Shown: positions 45,001-60,477 of the stretch, one piece after another
Numbering within the stretch: position 1 is the first letter of the stretch
How the letters are laid out: every line of letters begins with the position of its first letter
Source: Papilionanthe hookeriana x Papilionanthe teres
Lineage: Eukaryota; Streptophyta; Magnoliopsida; Asparagales; Orchidaceae
DNA length: 64,000 bases
Assembly: GCA_022702705.1 (NCBI GenBank)
Contig: CM040434.1
Location: forward strand, 59,513,022-59,577,021
Direction of reading: 5' to 3'
Translations under genes and position numbers: made by a program
Notes under the pieces: model-generated
The model's database searches: none
Seen by the model: the letters and a program-made list of their open reading frames with translations, nothing else
What the model was told of the DNA's origin: nothing

Positions 45001-48000
45001 ATAGGTCAACTCTTGACGAAAAAATCAATTTTGGTAAAAATAGTTAATTTTAGACCTAATGACCAACCCATTGACCCAATAGGTCAATTTTTGACCAAAA
45101 AGTTAATTTTGGTCAAAATAGTCAATTTTTGACCTAATGACCACCCATTGACCCATAGGTCAAATTTTTGACCAAAAAGTCAACTTTGGTCAAAATAGTC
45201 AATTATTGACCCAATAGATCAACTTTTGACGAAAAACTCATATTCGGTAAAAATGGTCAATTCTTGACCCAATTACCAACCCATTGACCAAATAGGTTAA
45301 CTTTTGACCAAAAAGTCAAATTTGGTCAAAATGGTCAATTTCTGACCCAATGACCACCCCGTTGACCCAATGGGTAAACTTTTGACAAAACATTTAATTT
45401 TGGTCAAAAAAATCAATTTTACCCACTTAACCTTTTATTGACCCAATAAATCAATCTCTGACCAAAAAGTCAACTATGGTCAAAATGGTCAATCCTTAAC
45501 CCAATGATCAACCCTTCACCCAAAAGGTCAACTTTTGACCAAAAAGTTAACTTTGGTCAAAATGGTCAATCATAACCCATTGACCAACCCTTTGACCCAA
45601 TATGTCAACTTTTAACCAAAAAGTCAAATTTGGTCAAAATGGTCAATGCTTGACCCAAAGCCCAACCCATTGACCTGATAGGTCAACTTTTGACCAAAAA
45701 GTTAATTTTGGTCAAAATAGTCAATTTTGAACCAAATGCCCAATTATTGCCCCAATAAGCTAATCTCTGACCAAAAAGTTAACTTTGGTCAAAATGGACA
45801 ACCCCTGACTCAATGACTAACCCATTGACCCAATAGATCAACTTTTGAACAAAAAGACAACTTTAGTCAAAATGGTCAATCCTAGACTTAATGACCAACC
45901 CATTGATCCAATAGGTCAACGTTTGACCAAAAATTAAATTTCGGTCAAAAAAATCAATTTTCGACCTAATGAGGAATTATTGACCCAGTAAGCCAATCTC
46001 TGACTAACAAGTCAACTTTAGTCAAAATGATCAATCCTTGACCGAATGACCAACCCATTGACCCAATAGGTCAACTTTTGACAAAAAAGTTTACTTTGGT
46101 GAAAATGATAATTGCTTGACCAAAAGACCAACCCATTGACCTAATAGGTCAAAATTTAACCAAAGTCAATTTTTCTCAAAATAGTCAATTTTTTAGTAAA
46201 TGAATAATTATTGACCCAATAAGTCAATCTCTGACCAAAAAGTCAACTTTGGTGAAAATAGTCAGTCCTTAACTCAATGAGAAACCTATTGGCCCAATAG
46301 GTCAACTTTTGATCAAAAGTCAAATTTGGTCAAAATAGTCAATTTTTGACCTAATGACCACCCATTGACCCAATAGGTCAACTTTTGACCAAAAAGTCAA
46401 CTTTGGTCAAAATGGTTAATTTTTTACCCAAGGACCAACCAAATGACCCAATTGGTCAACATTTGACTTAAAAGTCATCTTTGGTCAAAATAGTCAATTC
46501 TTGACCCGATTACCAACTCATTGACCAAATATGTCAACATTTGACCAAAAAGTCAATTTTGGTCAAAATGGTCAATTTCTGACCTAATGACCACCCCGTT
46601 GACCAAATCGGTTAACTTTTGACCAAATTTTTATTTTTGATCAAAATTGTTAATTTTTGACCTAATGACCAATTATTAACCCAATAAGTCAATCTGTGAC
46701 GAAAAAGTCAACTTTGGTCAAAAGGGTTAATCCTTGACCTAATGACAAACCCATTTACCTAATAGGTTAACTTTTGAACAAAAAGTCAAGTTTTGTCAAA
46801 ATAGTTAATTTTTCACCTAATGACCACCCATTGACCCAATATGTCAACTTTTGAACAAAAAGTCAACTTTGGTCACAAAGGTCAATTCTTGACCCAATGA
46901 ACAACACATTGACCAAATAAGTCAACTTTTGACAAAAAATTCAATTTTGGTCAAAATAGTCAATTTTTGACCTAGTGACCAATTATTGACCCTATAAGTT
47001 AATCTCTGACCAAAATGGTAAATCCATGACCCAATGACAAACCCGTTGACCCAATAGGTCAACTTTTGAACAAAAAGTCAATTTTGGTCAAAATAGTCAA
47101 TTTTAGACCTAATGACCAACAAATTGATCCAATAGGTCAACTTTTGACCAAAAAGTCAACTTTGATCAAAATAGTCAATTTTTTACCTAATGACCACCCA
47201 TTGACCCATATGTCAAATTTTTGACCAAAAAGTCAGCTTTGGTCAAAATGGTCAATTATTGACCCAATGACCAACCCATTGACCCAATAGATCAACTTTT
47301 GACCAAAAGTCATCTTCGGTCAAAAAGGCCAATTGTTGACCCAATTACAAACCCATTGACCAAATAGGTCAACTTTTGACCAAAAAGTTAAATTTGACCA
47401 AAATGATTAATTTTTGACTCAATGACCACCCCGTTCACCCAATGGGTCAACTTCTGACAAAAAATTTAACTTTGGTCAAAATAATCAATTTTTGACCTAA
47501 TGACCAATTATTGAGCCAATAAGTCAATATCTGACCAAAAAGTCAACTTTGGTCAAAATGGTCAATCCTTAACCCAATGACCAACCCATTGACCTAATAG
47601 GTCAACTTTTGACCAAAAAGTTAACTTTGGTTAAAATGATCAATCCTTAACCTATTGACCAACTCATTGACCCAATAGGTCAACTTTTGACCAAAATGTC
47701 AACTTTGGTCAAAATGGTCAATCTTTGACCCAATGTCCAACTTGTTGACCCAATAGATCAACTTTTGACCAAAATGACCAATTATTGCCCCAACAAGCCA
47801 ATCTCTAACCAAAAAGTCAACCTTGGTCAAAATGGACAATCCCTGACCGAATGACCAACCCATTGACCCAATAGATCAACTTTTGATGAAAAAGACAACT
47901 TTAATCAAAATGGTCAACCCATGACTTAATGACCAACCCATTGACCCAATATGTCAACATTTGACCAAAAAGTCAATTTCGGTCAAAATAGTTAATTTTT

Positions 48001-51000
48001 GACTTAATGACCTATTAGTGACCCAGTAAGCCAATATTTTACTAAAAAGTCAGCATTAGTCAAAATGGTCAATCCTTGACCTAATGACCAACCCATTGAC
48101 CCAATAGGTCAACTTTTGACTAAAAAGTCAACTTTGGTCAAAATGATCAATCCTTGACCCAATGACCAACTCATTGGCCTAATAGGTCAACTTTTGACCA
48201 AAAAGTCAATTTTGGTCAAAATAGTCAATTTTGGTCAAAATAGTCAATTTTTTTAAAATGACCAATTATTGACCCAATAAGTTAATCTGTGAACAAAAAG
48301 TCCACTTTGCTCAATATCGTCAATCCTTGACTCAATGACAAACCTATTGACACAATAGGTCAACTTTTGACCAAAAAGTCATTTTTGGTTAAAATAGTCA
48401 ATTTTTAACCTTATGACCACCCATTAACCCGATAGGTCAACTTTTGACCAAAAAGTCAACTTTGGTCAAAATGGTCAATTTTTAACCCAATGACCAACCA
48501 ACTGACCAAATTGTTCAACTTTTGGCTAAAAAGTCAACTTGGGTCAAAATGGTTATTTTCTGACCCAATGACCACCCCGTTAACCCAATTAGATAACTTT
48601 TTACCATAATTTCTATTTTAGTCAAAATAGTCAATTTTCGATCTAATGACCAATTATTGACCAAATAAGTCAATCTCTGACAAAAAAGTCAACTCTGGTC
48701 AAAATGGTCAATCCTTGACCCAAAGACAAGCACCTTGACCCAATAGGTCAACTTCCGACAAAAAAATCAAGTTTGGTCAAAATAGTTAATTTTTGACCTA
48801 ATGACCACTCGTTGACCCAATACGTCAACTTTTGACCAAAAAGTCAACTTTGGTCAAAATGGTCAATTTTTGACCCAATGACAAATCCATTGATCCAATA
48901 GGTCAATTTTTGACCAAAATGTCATCTTTGGTCAAAATGGTCAATTCTTGACCCAATTACCAACACTTTGACCAAATAGGTCAACTTTTGACCAAAAAGT
49001 CAACTTTGGTTAAAATGGTCAATTTTTGACCCAATGACCAACCCATTGACCTAATAGATGAACTTTGGACCAAAAAGTCATCTTCAGTCAAAATGGTTAA
49101 TTGTTGACCAAATTACCAACTTATTGACCAAATAGGTCAACTTTTGGCCAAAAAGTTAACTTTGGTCAAAATGATCAATTTCTGACCCAATGACCACTCT
49201 GATGACCCAATGCCAAAAATTCAATTTTGGTCAAAATAGGTCAAGTTTTGACCAAAAAGTCATCTTTGGTCAAAATGGTTAATTTCTGACCCAAAGACAC
49301 TTCCCCCCTCCGTTGACCCAATGGGTTAACTTTTGACAAAAAAATTAAATTTTGGTTAAAAAATCAATTTTTAACCAATATGTCAATCTTTGTCTAAAAA
49401 GTCAACATTGGACAAAATGGTCAATCCTTGACCCAATGACAAACTCATTGACCCATAGGTTAACTTTTGACCAACCCAATGACAAACTCATTGAGCCAAT
49501 AGGTCAACTTTTGACCAAAAAGTCAATTTTGGTCAAAATAGTTAATTTTTGATTTTATGACCACCTAATGACCCAATAGTTCAACTTTTGACCAAAAAGT
49601 CAACTTTGGTAAAAATGGACAATTTTTGACCCAATGGCCAACCCATTGACCCAATAGATAGACTTTTGACCAAAAAGTCATCTATGGTGAAAATGGTCAA
49701 TTCTTGATGCAATTACCAACTCATTAATCAAATAGGTCAACTTTTGACCTAAAAGTCCACTTTGGTCAAAATGGTCAATTTCTGACCCAATAAGCACCCC
49801 GTTAACCCAATGGATCAACTTTTGACAAAAAATCTAATTTTGTTAAAAAAGTCAATTTTTGACCTAATGACCAAAATAGTCAATTTTTAAATTAATGACC
49901 AATTATTGACCCAATAAGTCAATCTCTGACCAAAAAGTCAACTTTAGTCAAAATGGTTAATCCTTGACCCAATGACAAACCCATTGACCCAATAGGTCAA
50001 CTTTTAACCAAAAAGTCTATTTTGGTAAAAATAGATAAATTTAGACCTAATGACCACCCATTGACCAAATAAGTCAACTTTTGACCGAAAAGTTAACTTT
50101 GGTTAAAATAGTTAATTTTTGATCTAATGACCACCCATTGGCCTATAAGTCAACTTTTAACCAAAAAGTCAACTTTGTTAAAAATGGTTAATTATTTAAC
50201 CAATGACCAACCCATTGTCTCAATAGATCAACTTTTGACCCAAAAGTCATCTTCGGTCAAATTGGACAATTCTTGACCCAATTACTAACTCATTGACCAA
50301 ATAGGTCAACTTTTGACCAAAAAGTCAACTTTGGTCAAAATGATCAATTTCTGACCCAATGACCACCCCATTGACCTAATTGGCCAACTTTTGACAAAAA
50401 ATTTAATTTTGGTCAAAATAATTAAATTTTGATCTAATGGCCAATTATTGACCCAATAAGTCAATCTCTGACCAAAAAGTCAACTTTGGTTAAAATGGTC
50501 AATCCTTAACCCAATGACCAACCCATTGACCCAATAGGTTAAATTTTGACCAAAAAGTCAACTTTGGTCAAAATGGTCAATCCTTGACCCAATGTCCAAC
50601 CCATTGACCTAATAGGTCAACTTTTGACCAATAAGTCAATTTTGGCCAAAATAGTCATTTTTTGACAAAATGACCAACTATTGCCCCAGTAAGCTAATCT
50701 CTGACTTAAAAGTCAACTTTGGTCAAAATGGACAATCATTGACCCAATGACCAACCCATTGACCAAATAGGTCAACTTTTGACCATAAAGTTAACTTTGG
50801 TCAAAATGATCAATCCTTGACCCAATGACCACCCTTTTGGCCTTATAGGTCAACAATAGTCAACGTTTGACCAATTATTGACCCAATAAGTCAATCTCTG
50901 ACCAAAAAGTCAACTTTAGTCAAAATGGTCAATCCTTGACCCAATGACAAACCCATTGACCCAGTAGACCAATTTTTGACCAAAAAGTCAATTTTGGTCA

Positions 51001-54000
51001 AAATAGTCAACTTTTGACCTATGACCACCCATTGACCCAATAGGTCAACTTTTGAACAAAAAGTCAACTTTGGTCAAAATGATCAATTTCTAACCCAATG
51101 ACGCAATAGGTCAACTTTTGACTAAAAATCCATCTTTGGTCAAAATGGTTAATTCTTGGCCCAATTACCAACTCATTGATCAAATTGGTAAACTTTTCAC
51201 CAAAAAGTCAACTTTGGTTAAAATGGTCAATTTTTGACCCAATGACCCCCCACGTCAACCCAATGGGTTAACTTTTTGAAAAAAAATTTAATTTTTGTCA
51301 AAATAATCAATTTTGGGCCTAATGACCAATTATTGACCCAATAAGTCAACCACTGACCGAAAAGTCAACTTCGGTCAAAATGGTCAATCCTTGACCCAAT
51401 GACTAACCCATTGACCCGATAAGTCAACTTTTGACCAAAAAGTCAACTTTGGTGAAAATGGTCAAACCTTGACCAATTAACCAACCCATTGACCCAATAG
51501 ATCAACTGTTGACCAAAATGTCAATTTTGGTCAAAATAGTCAATTTTTGACATAATGATTAACCCATTGACCCAGTAAGCCAATCTTTAACTAAAAAGTC
51601 AACTTTGGTCAAAATGGTTAATCTTTGACTCAATGACAAACCCATCGACCCAATAGGTCAACTTTTGACCAAAAAGTCAACTTTTATCAAAATATTCAAT
51701 TTCTGACCCAATCACCAACCCATTAACTTAGTAGGTGAACTTTTGACCAAAAAATCAACTTTGATCAAAATGGTAAATCCTTGAAATAATGACCAACCCA
51801 TTGACTCAATAGGTCAACTTTTAGCCAAAAAGTCAATTTTTGTCAAAATAGTTAAAATTTTGACCTAATGACCACCCATTGACCAAATAGGTCAACTTTT
51901 GACAAAAAAGTTAACTTTGGTCAAAATGTTCAATTTTTGACCCAATGACAAACCAATTGACCCAATAGGTCAACTCTTGACAAAAATGTCAATTTTGGTC
52001 AAAATAGTCAATTTTAGACCTAATGACCACCTGATTGACCCATAAGTCAAATTTTTGACCAAAAGCTAACTTTGGTCAAAATGAACAATTATTGACCCAA
52101 TGACCAACTCATTGACCTCATAGTAATCCTATCTCTGACCAAAAAGTTAACTTTGGTCAAAATGGTCAATCCTTGACCCAATGAACATCCCATTGACCTA
52201 AAAGGTCAACTTTTGACCAAAAGGTCAACTTTAGTCAAAATGCTTAATCCTTTAACAAATGACCAACCCATTGGCCTAATAGGTCATCTTTTGATCAAAA
52301 AGTCAACTTTAGTCAAAATGGTCAATCCTTGACCCAATGACCAACCCATTGACCCAATAGGTCAACTTTTGACTAGAAAGTCAATTTTGGCCAAAATAGT
52401 TAATTCTCACATAATGACCAATTATTGACCCAATAAGTCAATCTCAAAACAAAAAGTCAACTTTTGTCAAAATGGTCAATACTTGATCCAATGACAAACC
52501 CATTAACCCAATATGTCAACTTTTGACCAAAAGTTAATTTTCGTCAAAGTAGTCAATTTTTAACTTAATGAACACCTATCGAACCAATAGGTCAACTTTT
52601 GACCAAAAAGTTAACTTTGGTAAAAATGGTCAATTATTGACCCAATGACAAACCCATTGACCTAATTGGTCAACTTTAGACCAAAAAAGCCATCTTTTGT
52701 GAAAATGGTCAATTCTTAGACCAATTACCAACTCATTGACCAAATAGTTCAGCTTTTGACCAAAATGTCAACTTTAGTCAAGATAGTCAATCTTTGACCG
52801 AAAGACTTCCCCGTCGACCCAATGGGTTAACTTTTGACCAAAAATTCATTTTTTGTCAAAATAGTCAATTTTTGCTCTAATGACCAATTATTGACCCAAT
52901 AAGTCAATCTCTGACCAAAAAGTCAACTTTGGTCAAAATGGTCAATTTTTGACCCAATGACAAACCCATTGACCCAATATGTCAACTTTGGTCAAAATAG
53001 TCCGTTTTAACCAAATGACTACCCATTAACCTAATAGGTCAAATTTTGACCAAAAAGTCAACATTGGTCAAAATGGTCAGTTTTTGACCCAATGACCAAT
53101 TCATTGACCCAATAGATCAACTTTTGACAAAAAGAACTTTGGTCAAAATGGTCAACCCATTTAAACAATGACCAACCCACTAACCCAATAGGTTAATTTA
53201 TAACAAATAAGTCAACTTTGATGAAAATGGTCATTTTTTGACCTAATGACCAACTCATTGATCCAACAGATCAACTTTTGACCAAAAGGACTACTTTGGT
53301 CAAAATGATCAATCCTTTACCGATTGACCAGCCCATTGACTCAATAGGTCATCGTTTGACCAAAAAGTCAATTTCGGTGAAGATAGTTAATTTTTTACCT
53401 CAAGACTAATTATTGACCCATTGGCCCATAGATTAACTTTTGACCAAAAAAGTCAACTTTGGTCAAATTGGTCAATCCTTGACCCAATGACCAACCCATT
53501 GACCCAATAGGTCAAATTTTGACCAAAAAGTCAACATTGGTCAAAATGGTCAATCCTTGACCAAATAACCAACCCATTGACCTAATAGGTCAACTTTAGA
53601 CCAAAATGTCAATTTTGGTCAAATAGTCAATTTTTAACCCATGGACCAAGTAAGCCAATCTTTGACCAAAAAGTCAACTTTGGTCAAAATGGTTAATCTT
53701 TGACCCAATGACAAACCCATCGACCCATTAGGTCAACGTTTGACAAAAAAATCAACTTTGGGCAAAATAGTCAATTTCTGAACCAATGACCAATCCATTG
53801 ACTCAGTAGGTGAACTTTTGACCAAAATGTCAACTTTGGTCAGAATGGTAAATCCTTGAACCAATGACCAACCCATTGACTCAATAGGTTGACTTTTGAC
53901 CAAAAAAGTCAATTTTGGTCAAAATAGTCAAATTTTGACCTAATGAACACCCATTGACCAAATAGGTTAAATTTTAACCAAAAAGTCAACTTTGGTCAAA

Positions 54001-57000
54001 ATGGTCAATTTTTGACTCAATGACCTTGACCCCCAATAGGTCAACTTTTGACCAAAAGTCAACTTTTATAAAAATAGTCAATTATTGACCCAATGAGAAA
54101 CGCATAGACCAAATAAATCAAATTTTGAACAAAAAGCTAATTTTGGTTAAAATAGTCAATTTTGACCAATTATTGACACAATAAGTCAATCTCTGACCAT
54201 AAAGTCAACTTTGGTCATAATGGTCAATCCTTGACCCAATGATAAACCCATTAACCCAAAAGGTCAACTTTTGACCAAAAAGTCAAATCTGGTCAAAATT
54301 GTTAATTTTTGACACAAAGACCTAAATGTCAACTTTGGTGAAAAAGGTCAATCCTTGATTTAATGACTAACCCATAGACCCAATTTGTCAACTTTTGACT
54401 AAAAAGTCAACTTTGGCCAAAATGGTTAATCCTTGACCCAATGACCAACCCATTTACCAAACAGGTCAACTTTTGACCAAAAAGTTAATTTTGCTTAATA
54501 TTGTCAATTTTTGACCTAATGACTGCCTCATTAACCTAAATAGGTCGACTTTTGACGTAAAAGATAACTTTGGTCTAAATGGTTAATCCTTGACCCAATT
54601 GCCAACCCATTGACCCAATAGGTCAACTTTTGATCAAAAAGTCAATTCTGGTCAAAATAGTCAATTTTTGACCTAATGATAAATTATTAACCCGGTAAGC
54701 CAATCTCTGATCAAAAGTCAACTTTGGTCCAAACGGTCAATCATTGACCCAATGTCCATCCCATTGACCCAATAGGTCAACTTTTGTACAAAAATTCTAC
54801 TTAAGTCAAAATGCTTAATCTTTTACCCACTGACTAACCCATTGGCCTAATAGGTCATCTTTTGACAAAAAAGTCAACTTTTGTCAAAATGGTCAATCTT
54901 TGCCCCAGTGACCAACCCATTGACCCAATACGTCAACTATTGACTAGAAAGTCAATTTTGGTCAAAATAGTGAATTCTTGCCCTAATGACCAAATATTGA
55001 TCCAGTAAGCCAATCTCTGACCAAAAAGTTATCTTTGGTCAAAATGGTCAATCCTTGACCCAATGACCAACCAATTAACCCAATAGGTCAACTTTTGAAC
55101 AAAAAGTCAACTTTGGTCAAATCATCAATCCTTAACCCAATGACCAACCCATTGGCCTAATAGGTCAACTTTTGAGCAAAAAGTCAATTTTGGTCAAAAT
55201 AGTCCATTTTTGAATTAATGACCAATTATTGACCCAATAAGTCAATCTCTGAACAAAAAGTCAACTTTGGTCAAAATGGTTAATCCTTGACCCAATGACA
55301 AACCCATTGACCAAAAAGTTAATTTTGGTCAAAATTGTCAATTTTTAACCAAATGACAATTGGTCAACTTTTGACCAAAAAGTCAACTTTGGTTAAAATA
55401 CTCATTTGTTGACCCAATGACCAATCCATTGACCCTATAGATCAACTTTAGACCAAAAAGTCGACTTTGGTCAAAATTGTCAATCCTTGACCCATTGACA
55501 AACCCTTTGACTCAATAGGTCAACATTTGACCAAAAATTAATTTCAGTCAAGATAGTCAATTTTTTACCTCATGACCAATTACTGACCCAGTAAGCCAAT
55601 CTCTGACTAAAAAGTCAACTTTTGTCAAAATGGTCAATCCTTGACCAAATGAATAACCCATTGCTCAATAGGTCAACTTTTGACCAAAAAGTCAACTTTG
55701 GTCAAAATGATCAATCCTTGACCCAAAGACCAACCCATTGTCCTAATTGGTCAACGTTTAACTAAAAAGTCAACTTTGGTTAAAATGGTCAATTTTTGAC
55801 CCAATGACCAACCCATTGACCCAATTGGTCAACTTTTGACCAAAAAAAGTCATTTGTGGTCAAAATGGTCAACTCATGACCCAATTACCAACTCATTGAC
55901 CAAACAGGTCAACGTCTGACCAAAAAGTCACCTTTAGTTAAAATGTTTAATTTATAACCCAATGACCTCCCCATTAACCCAATGGCTTAACTTTAGACCA
56001 AAATTCAATTTTGGTCAATTTAGTCAATTTTTACCCTAGTGACCAATTTTTGACCCAATAAGTCAATCCCTGAACAAAAAGTCAACTTTGATCAAAATGG
56101 TAAATCCTTGAATCAATGACCAACCCATTGACTCAAAATGTCAACTTTTGACCAAAAAGTCAATTTTGGTCAAATTATTCAGATTTTAACCTAATGACCA
56201 CCAATTAACCCAATAGATCAACTTTTGACCAAAAAGTCAACTTTGGTCAAAATTGTCATTTTTTAACCCAATGACCAACCCATTGACCAAATAGATCAAC
56301 TTTTGACCAAAAAGACGACATTTGTCAAAATGGTCAATCCTTGACCCAATGACCAACCCATTGACCCAATAGGTCAACGTTTAACCAAAAAGTCAATTTC
56401 GGTCGAAATAGACAAATTTCGACCTCAAACTAATTATTGACCCAGTAAGCTAATCTCTGACTAAAAAGTCAACTTTGGTCAAAATAGCCAATCCTTGACC
56501 CAATGAGTAACCCATTGACCCAAAATATAAACTTTTGACCAAAAAGTCAACTTTGGACAAAATGATCATTCCTTGACCCAATGACGAACCCATTGGCTTA
56601 ATAGGTCATCTTTTGACCAAAAAGTTAATTTCAGTCAAAATAGTTAATTTTTTAAAAAATGACCAATTATTGACCCAATAAGTCATTCTCTGACCAAAAT
56701 GTCAACTTTGGTCAAAATGGTTAATACTTGACCCAATGAAAAACCTATTGACCTAATCGGTCAACTTTTGACCAAAAAGTCAATTTTGGTCAAATTAGTC
56801 AATTTTGACCTATTGACCTCCCATTAACCCAATAGGTCAACTTTTGACCAAAAAGTCAACTTGGGTCAATATGATCAATTTTTGACCCAATGACCAACCA
56901 ATTGACCCATTTGGTCTACTTTTGACTAAAAAGTCATCTTTGGTCCAAATAGTCAATTCTTGACCCAATTACCAACTCATTGACCAAAACGTGTTAACTT

Positions 57001-60000
57001 TTGACCAGAAAGTCAACTTTTTGTCAAAATGGTCTATTTCTGACCTAATGACCACCCCATTGACCCAATCGGTTAACTTTTGACAAAAATTTTAATTTTG
57101 GTCAAAATAGACAATTTTTGACTTGATGACCAATTATTGACCCAATAAGTCAATCTCTGACCAAAAAGTCAACTTTTGTCAAAATGGTCAATCCTTGACC
57201 CATTGACAAACTCATTGACCCAATAGGTCAACTTTTGACCAAAAAGTCAATTTTGGTCAAAATAGTCAAATTTCAACCTAATGACCATCCATTGACCCAA
57301 TAAGTCAACTTTTGACCAAAAAGTCATCTTTGGTCAAAATGGTCAATTTTTAACCCAATGACAAACTCATTGACCCAATAGGTCAGCTTTTGACCAAAAA
57401 GTCATCTTTGGTCAAAATGGTCAATTCTTGACGCAATTACCAACTCATTAACCAAATAGGTCAACTTTTGACCAAAAAGTCAACTTTGGACAAAATGGTC
57501 AATTCTTGACCCAATGACCATCCCATTGACCCAATAGATAAACTTTTGACAAAAAATTCATCTACGGTCAAAATGATCAATTGTTGACCCAATTAGTAAC
57601 TCATTGACCAAATATGTCAACTTTTGACCAAAAAGTCAACTTTGGTAAAAATGGTTAATTTTCGACCTAAAGACCACCCCATTGACCTAATGGGTTAACT
57701 TTTAACAAAAAAATTCAATTTTAGTTAAATTAGGTCAACTCTTGACCAAAAAATCCTCTTTGGTCAAAATGGTCAATTTCACCAAATGGGTTAACTTTTG
57801 ACCAAAAATTTAATTTTGGTCAAAATAGTCAATTTTTGACCTAACGACCAATTATTGACCCAATAAGTCAATCTCTGACCAAAAAGTCAAGTTTGGTTAA
57901 AATGGTTAATCCTTGACCCAATGACAAACCCATTGACCCAATATGTCAAACTTTTAACTAAAAAGACAATTTTGGTCGAAATAGAGAATTTTTGACTTAC
58001 TGACCACCCATTGACCAAATAAGTCAACTTTTGACCAAAAAGTTAATTTTGGTCAAAATAGTCAATTTTTGACCTAATGACCAATTACTGACCTAGTAAG
58101 CCAATCTCTGACTAAAAAGTCAACTTTGGTAAAAATGGTTAATCCTTGACCCAATGACCAACCCATTGACCCAATAGGTCAACTTTTGACGAAAAAGTCA
58201 CCTTTGGTCAAAATGATCAATCTATGACCCAACGACCAAACCTTTGGCCTAATAGGTCAAATTTTGGCCAAAAAGTCAATTTTAGTCAAAATAGTCAATT
58301 TTTTAATAAATGACCAATTATTAACCTAATAAGTCAATCTCTAACCAGAAAGTCAACTTTGGTCAAAATGGTCAATTCTTGACTCAATGACAAACCTATA
58401 GACCCAATAGGTCAACTTTTGACCAAAAAGTCAATTTTGGTCAAAATAGTCAATTTTTTGACTTAATGACCACTCATTGACCCATAAGGTCAACTTTTGA
58501 ACAAAAAGTCAACTTTGGTCAAATTGGTCAATTTTTTACCCAATGACCAACCAATTGACCTAATTGGTCAACTTTTGAATAAAAAGTCATCTTTGGTCAA
58601 AATGGTGAATTCTTGACCCAATTACCTACTCATTGATCAAATAGGTCAACTTTTGAGCAAAAAGTCAACTTAGGTCAAAATGGTCAATTTCTAACCCAAT
58701 GACCACCCTGTTGACCCAATGGGCCAACTTTTAAGCAAAAATTTAATTTTGGTCGAAATAATCAATTTTGGGCCTAATGACCAATTATTGACCCAATAAG
58801 TCAATCACTGACCAAAAAGTCAACTTTGGTCAAAATGGTCGATCCTTGACCTAATGACCAACCCATTGACCCAATAAGTCAACTTTTGACCAAAAAGTCA
58901 ACTTTGGTCAAAATGGTCCATCCTTGACCAAATAACTGACCCATTCTCCCAATAGGTCAACTTTTGACCAAAAAGTCAATTTTAGTCAAAATAGTCAATT
59001 TTTGACCCAACAACCAACCTAGTGACCTAGGAAGCCAATCTCTGACCAAAAAGTTAACTTTGGTCAAAATGGTTAATCTTTGACTCATTGACAAATCCAT
59101 TAAGCCAATAGGTCAACTTTTGACCAAAAAAGTCTACTTTGGTCAAAATTGTCAATTTCTGACCCAATGACCAACCCATTGACTCAGTAGTTGAACTTTT
59201 GACCAAAAAGTTAAATTTGGTTAAAATGGTAAATCCTTGAACCAATGACAAAACCATTGACTCAATTGGTCAACTTTTGACCAAAAATTCAATTTTCTTC
59301 AAAATAGTCAAATTTTAACCTAATGACCACCCATTGACCAAATAGGTCATCTTTTGACCAAAAAGTCAACTTTGGTCAAAATGGTCAATTATTGACCAAA
59401 TGACCAACCAATTGACCCAATAGGTTAACTTCTGACCAAAAAGTCAACTTTTGTCAAAATGGTCAATTCTTGACCCAATGACCAACGCATTGACCAAATA
59501 AGTCAACTTTTGAACAAAAAGTCAATTTTGGTCAAAATAGTCAATTTTTAACCTAATGACCAATTATTGACCCAATAAGTCAATCTCTGACCAAAAAGTC
59601 AACTTTGGTCATAAAGTTCAATCCTTGAGCCAATGACAAGCCCATTGACCCAAAAGATCAACTTTTGACAAAAAAGTTAAATTTGGTCAAAATGGTTAAT
59701 TTCTCACACAAAAACCTAGATGTCAACTTTACTGAAAAAGTTCAATCCTTGATCTAATGACCAACCCATTGACCCAATTTCTCAATTTTTGACCAAAAAG
59801 TCAAGTTTGGTAAAAATGATCAATCCTTGACCCTATTACCAACCCAAATGCCTATTAAGTCAACCTTTGACCAAAAAGTCAATTTTGGTCAAAATAGTCA
59901 ATTTTTGAATTAATAACCAATTATTGACCCAATAGTTCAGCTTTCGACCAAAAAGTTAACTTTGGTCAAAATGGACAATTTTTGATCCGATGGCCAACCC

Positions 60001-60140
60001 ATTGACCCAAAAGATCCACTTTTGACCAAAAAGTCATCTATGGTCAAAATGGACAATTTTTTACACAATTACCAACTCATTGACCAAATAGGTCAACATT
60101 TGATAAAAAAGTCAATTTTGATTAAAATAGTCAACTTCAA

Positions 60141-60158
60141 GAATTGACTATTTTGACC
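60141..60158. repeat. Small inverted segment inside the satellite
   Basis: GAATTGACTATTTTGACC is the reverse complement of the common satellite run GGTCAAAATAGTCAATTC. It is set between TCAACTTCAA and AACCCAATGACAAA, so one ~18-bp piece is flipped relative to its neighbours. Confidence 0.65.
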
Positions 60159-60477
60159 AACCCAATGACAAAACCATTGCCCCAATAGGTTAACTTTTGA
60201 CCAAAATTTCAATTTTGCTCAAAATAGTCAACTTTTGACTTAATAACCACCCATTGACCCAGGAGTTCAAATTTTGACCAAAAAGTCAACTTTGGTTAAA
60301 ATGGACAATTTTTTAACCAATGACCAACCCATTGACCCAATAGATCAACTTTTGACCAAAAAGTCATCTATGGTAAAAATGGTCAATTCTTAACGCAACT
60401 ACGAACTCATTGACTAAATAGGTTAACTTTTGACAAAAAAGTTAACTTTGGTGAAAATGGTCAATTTTTGACCCAAT

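Noticed and set aside
49352..49552. ORFs inside the satellite (also 59054-59257)
   Set aside because: Chance frames in repeat words, not kept in neighbouring monomers.
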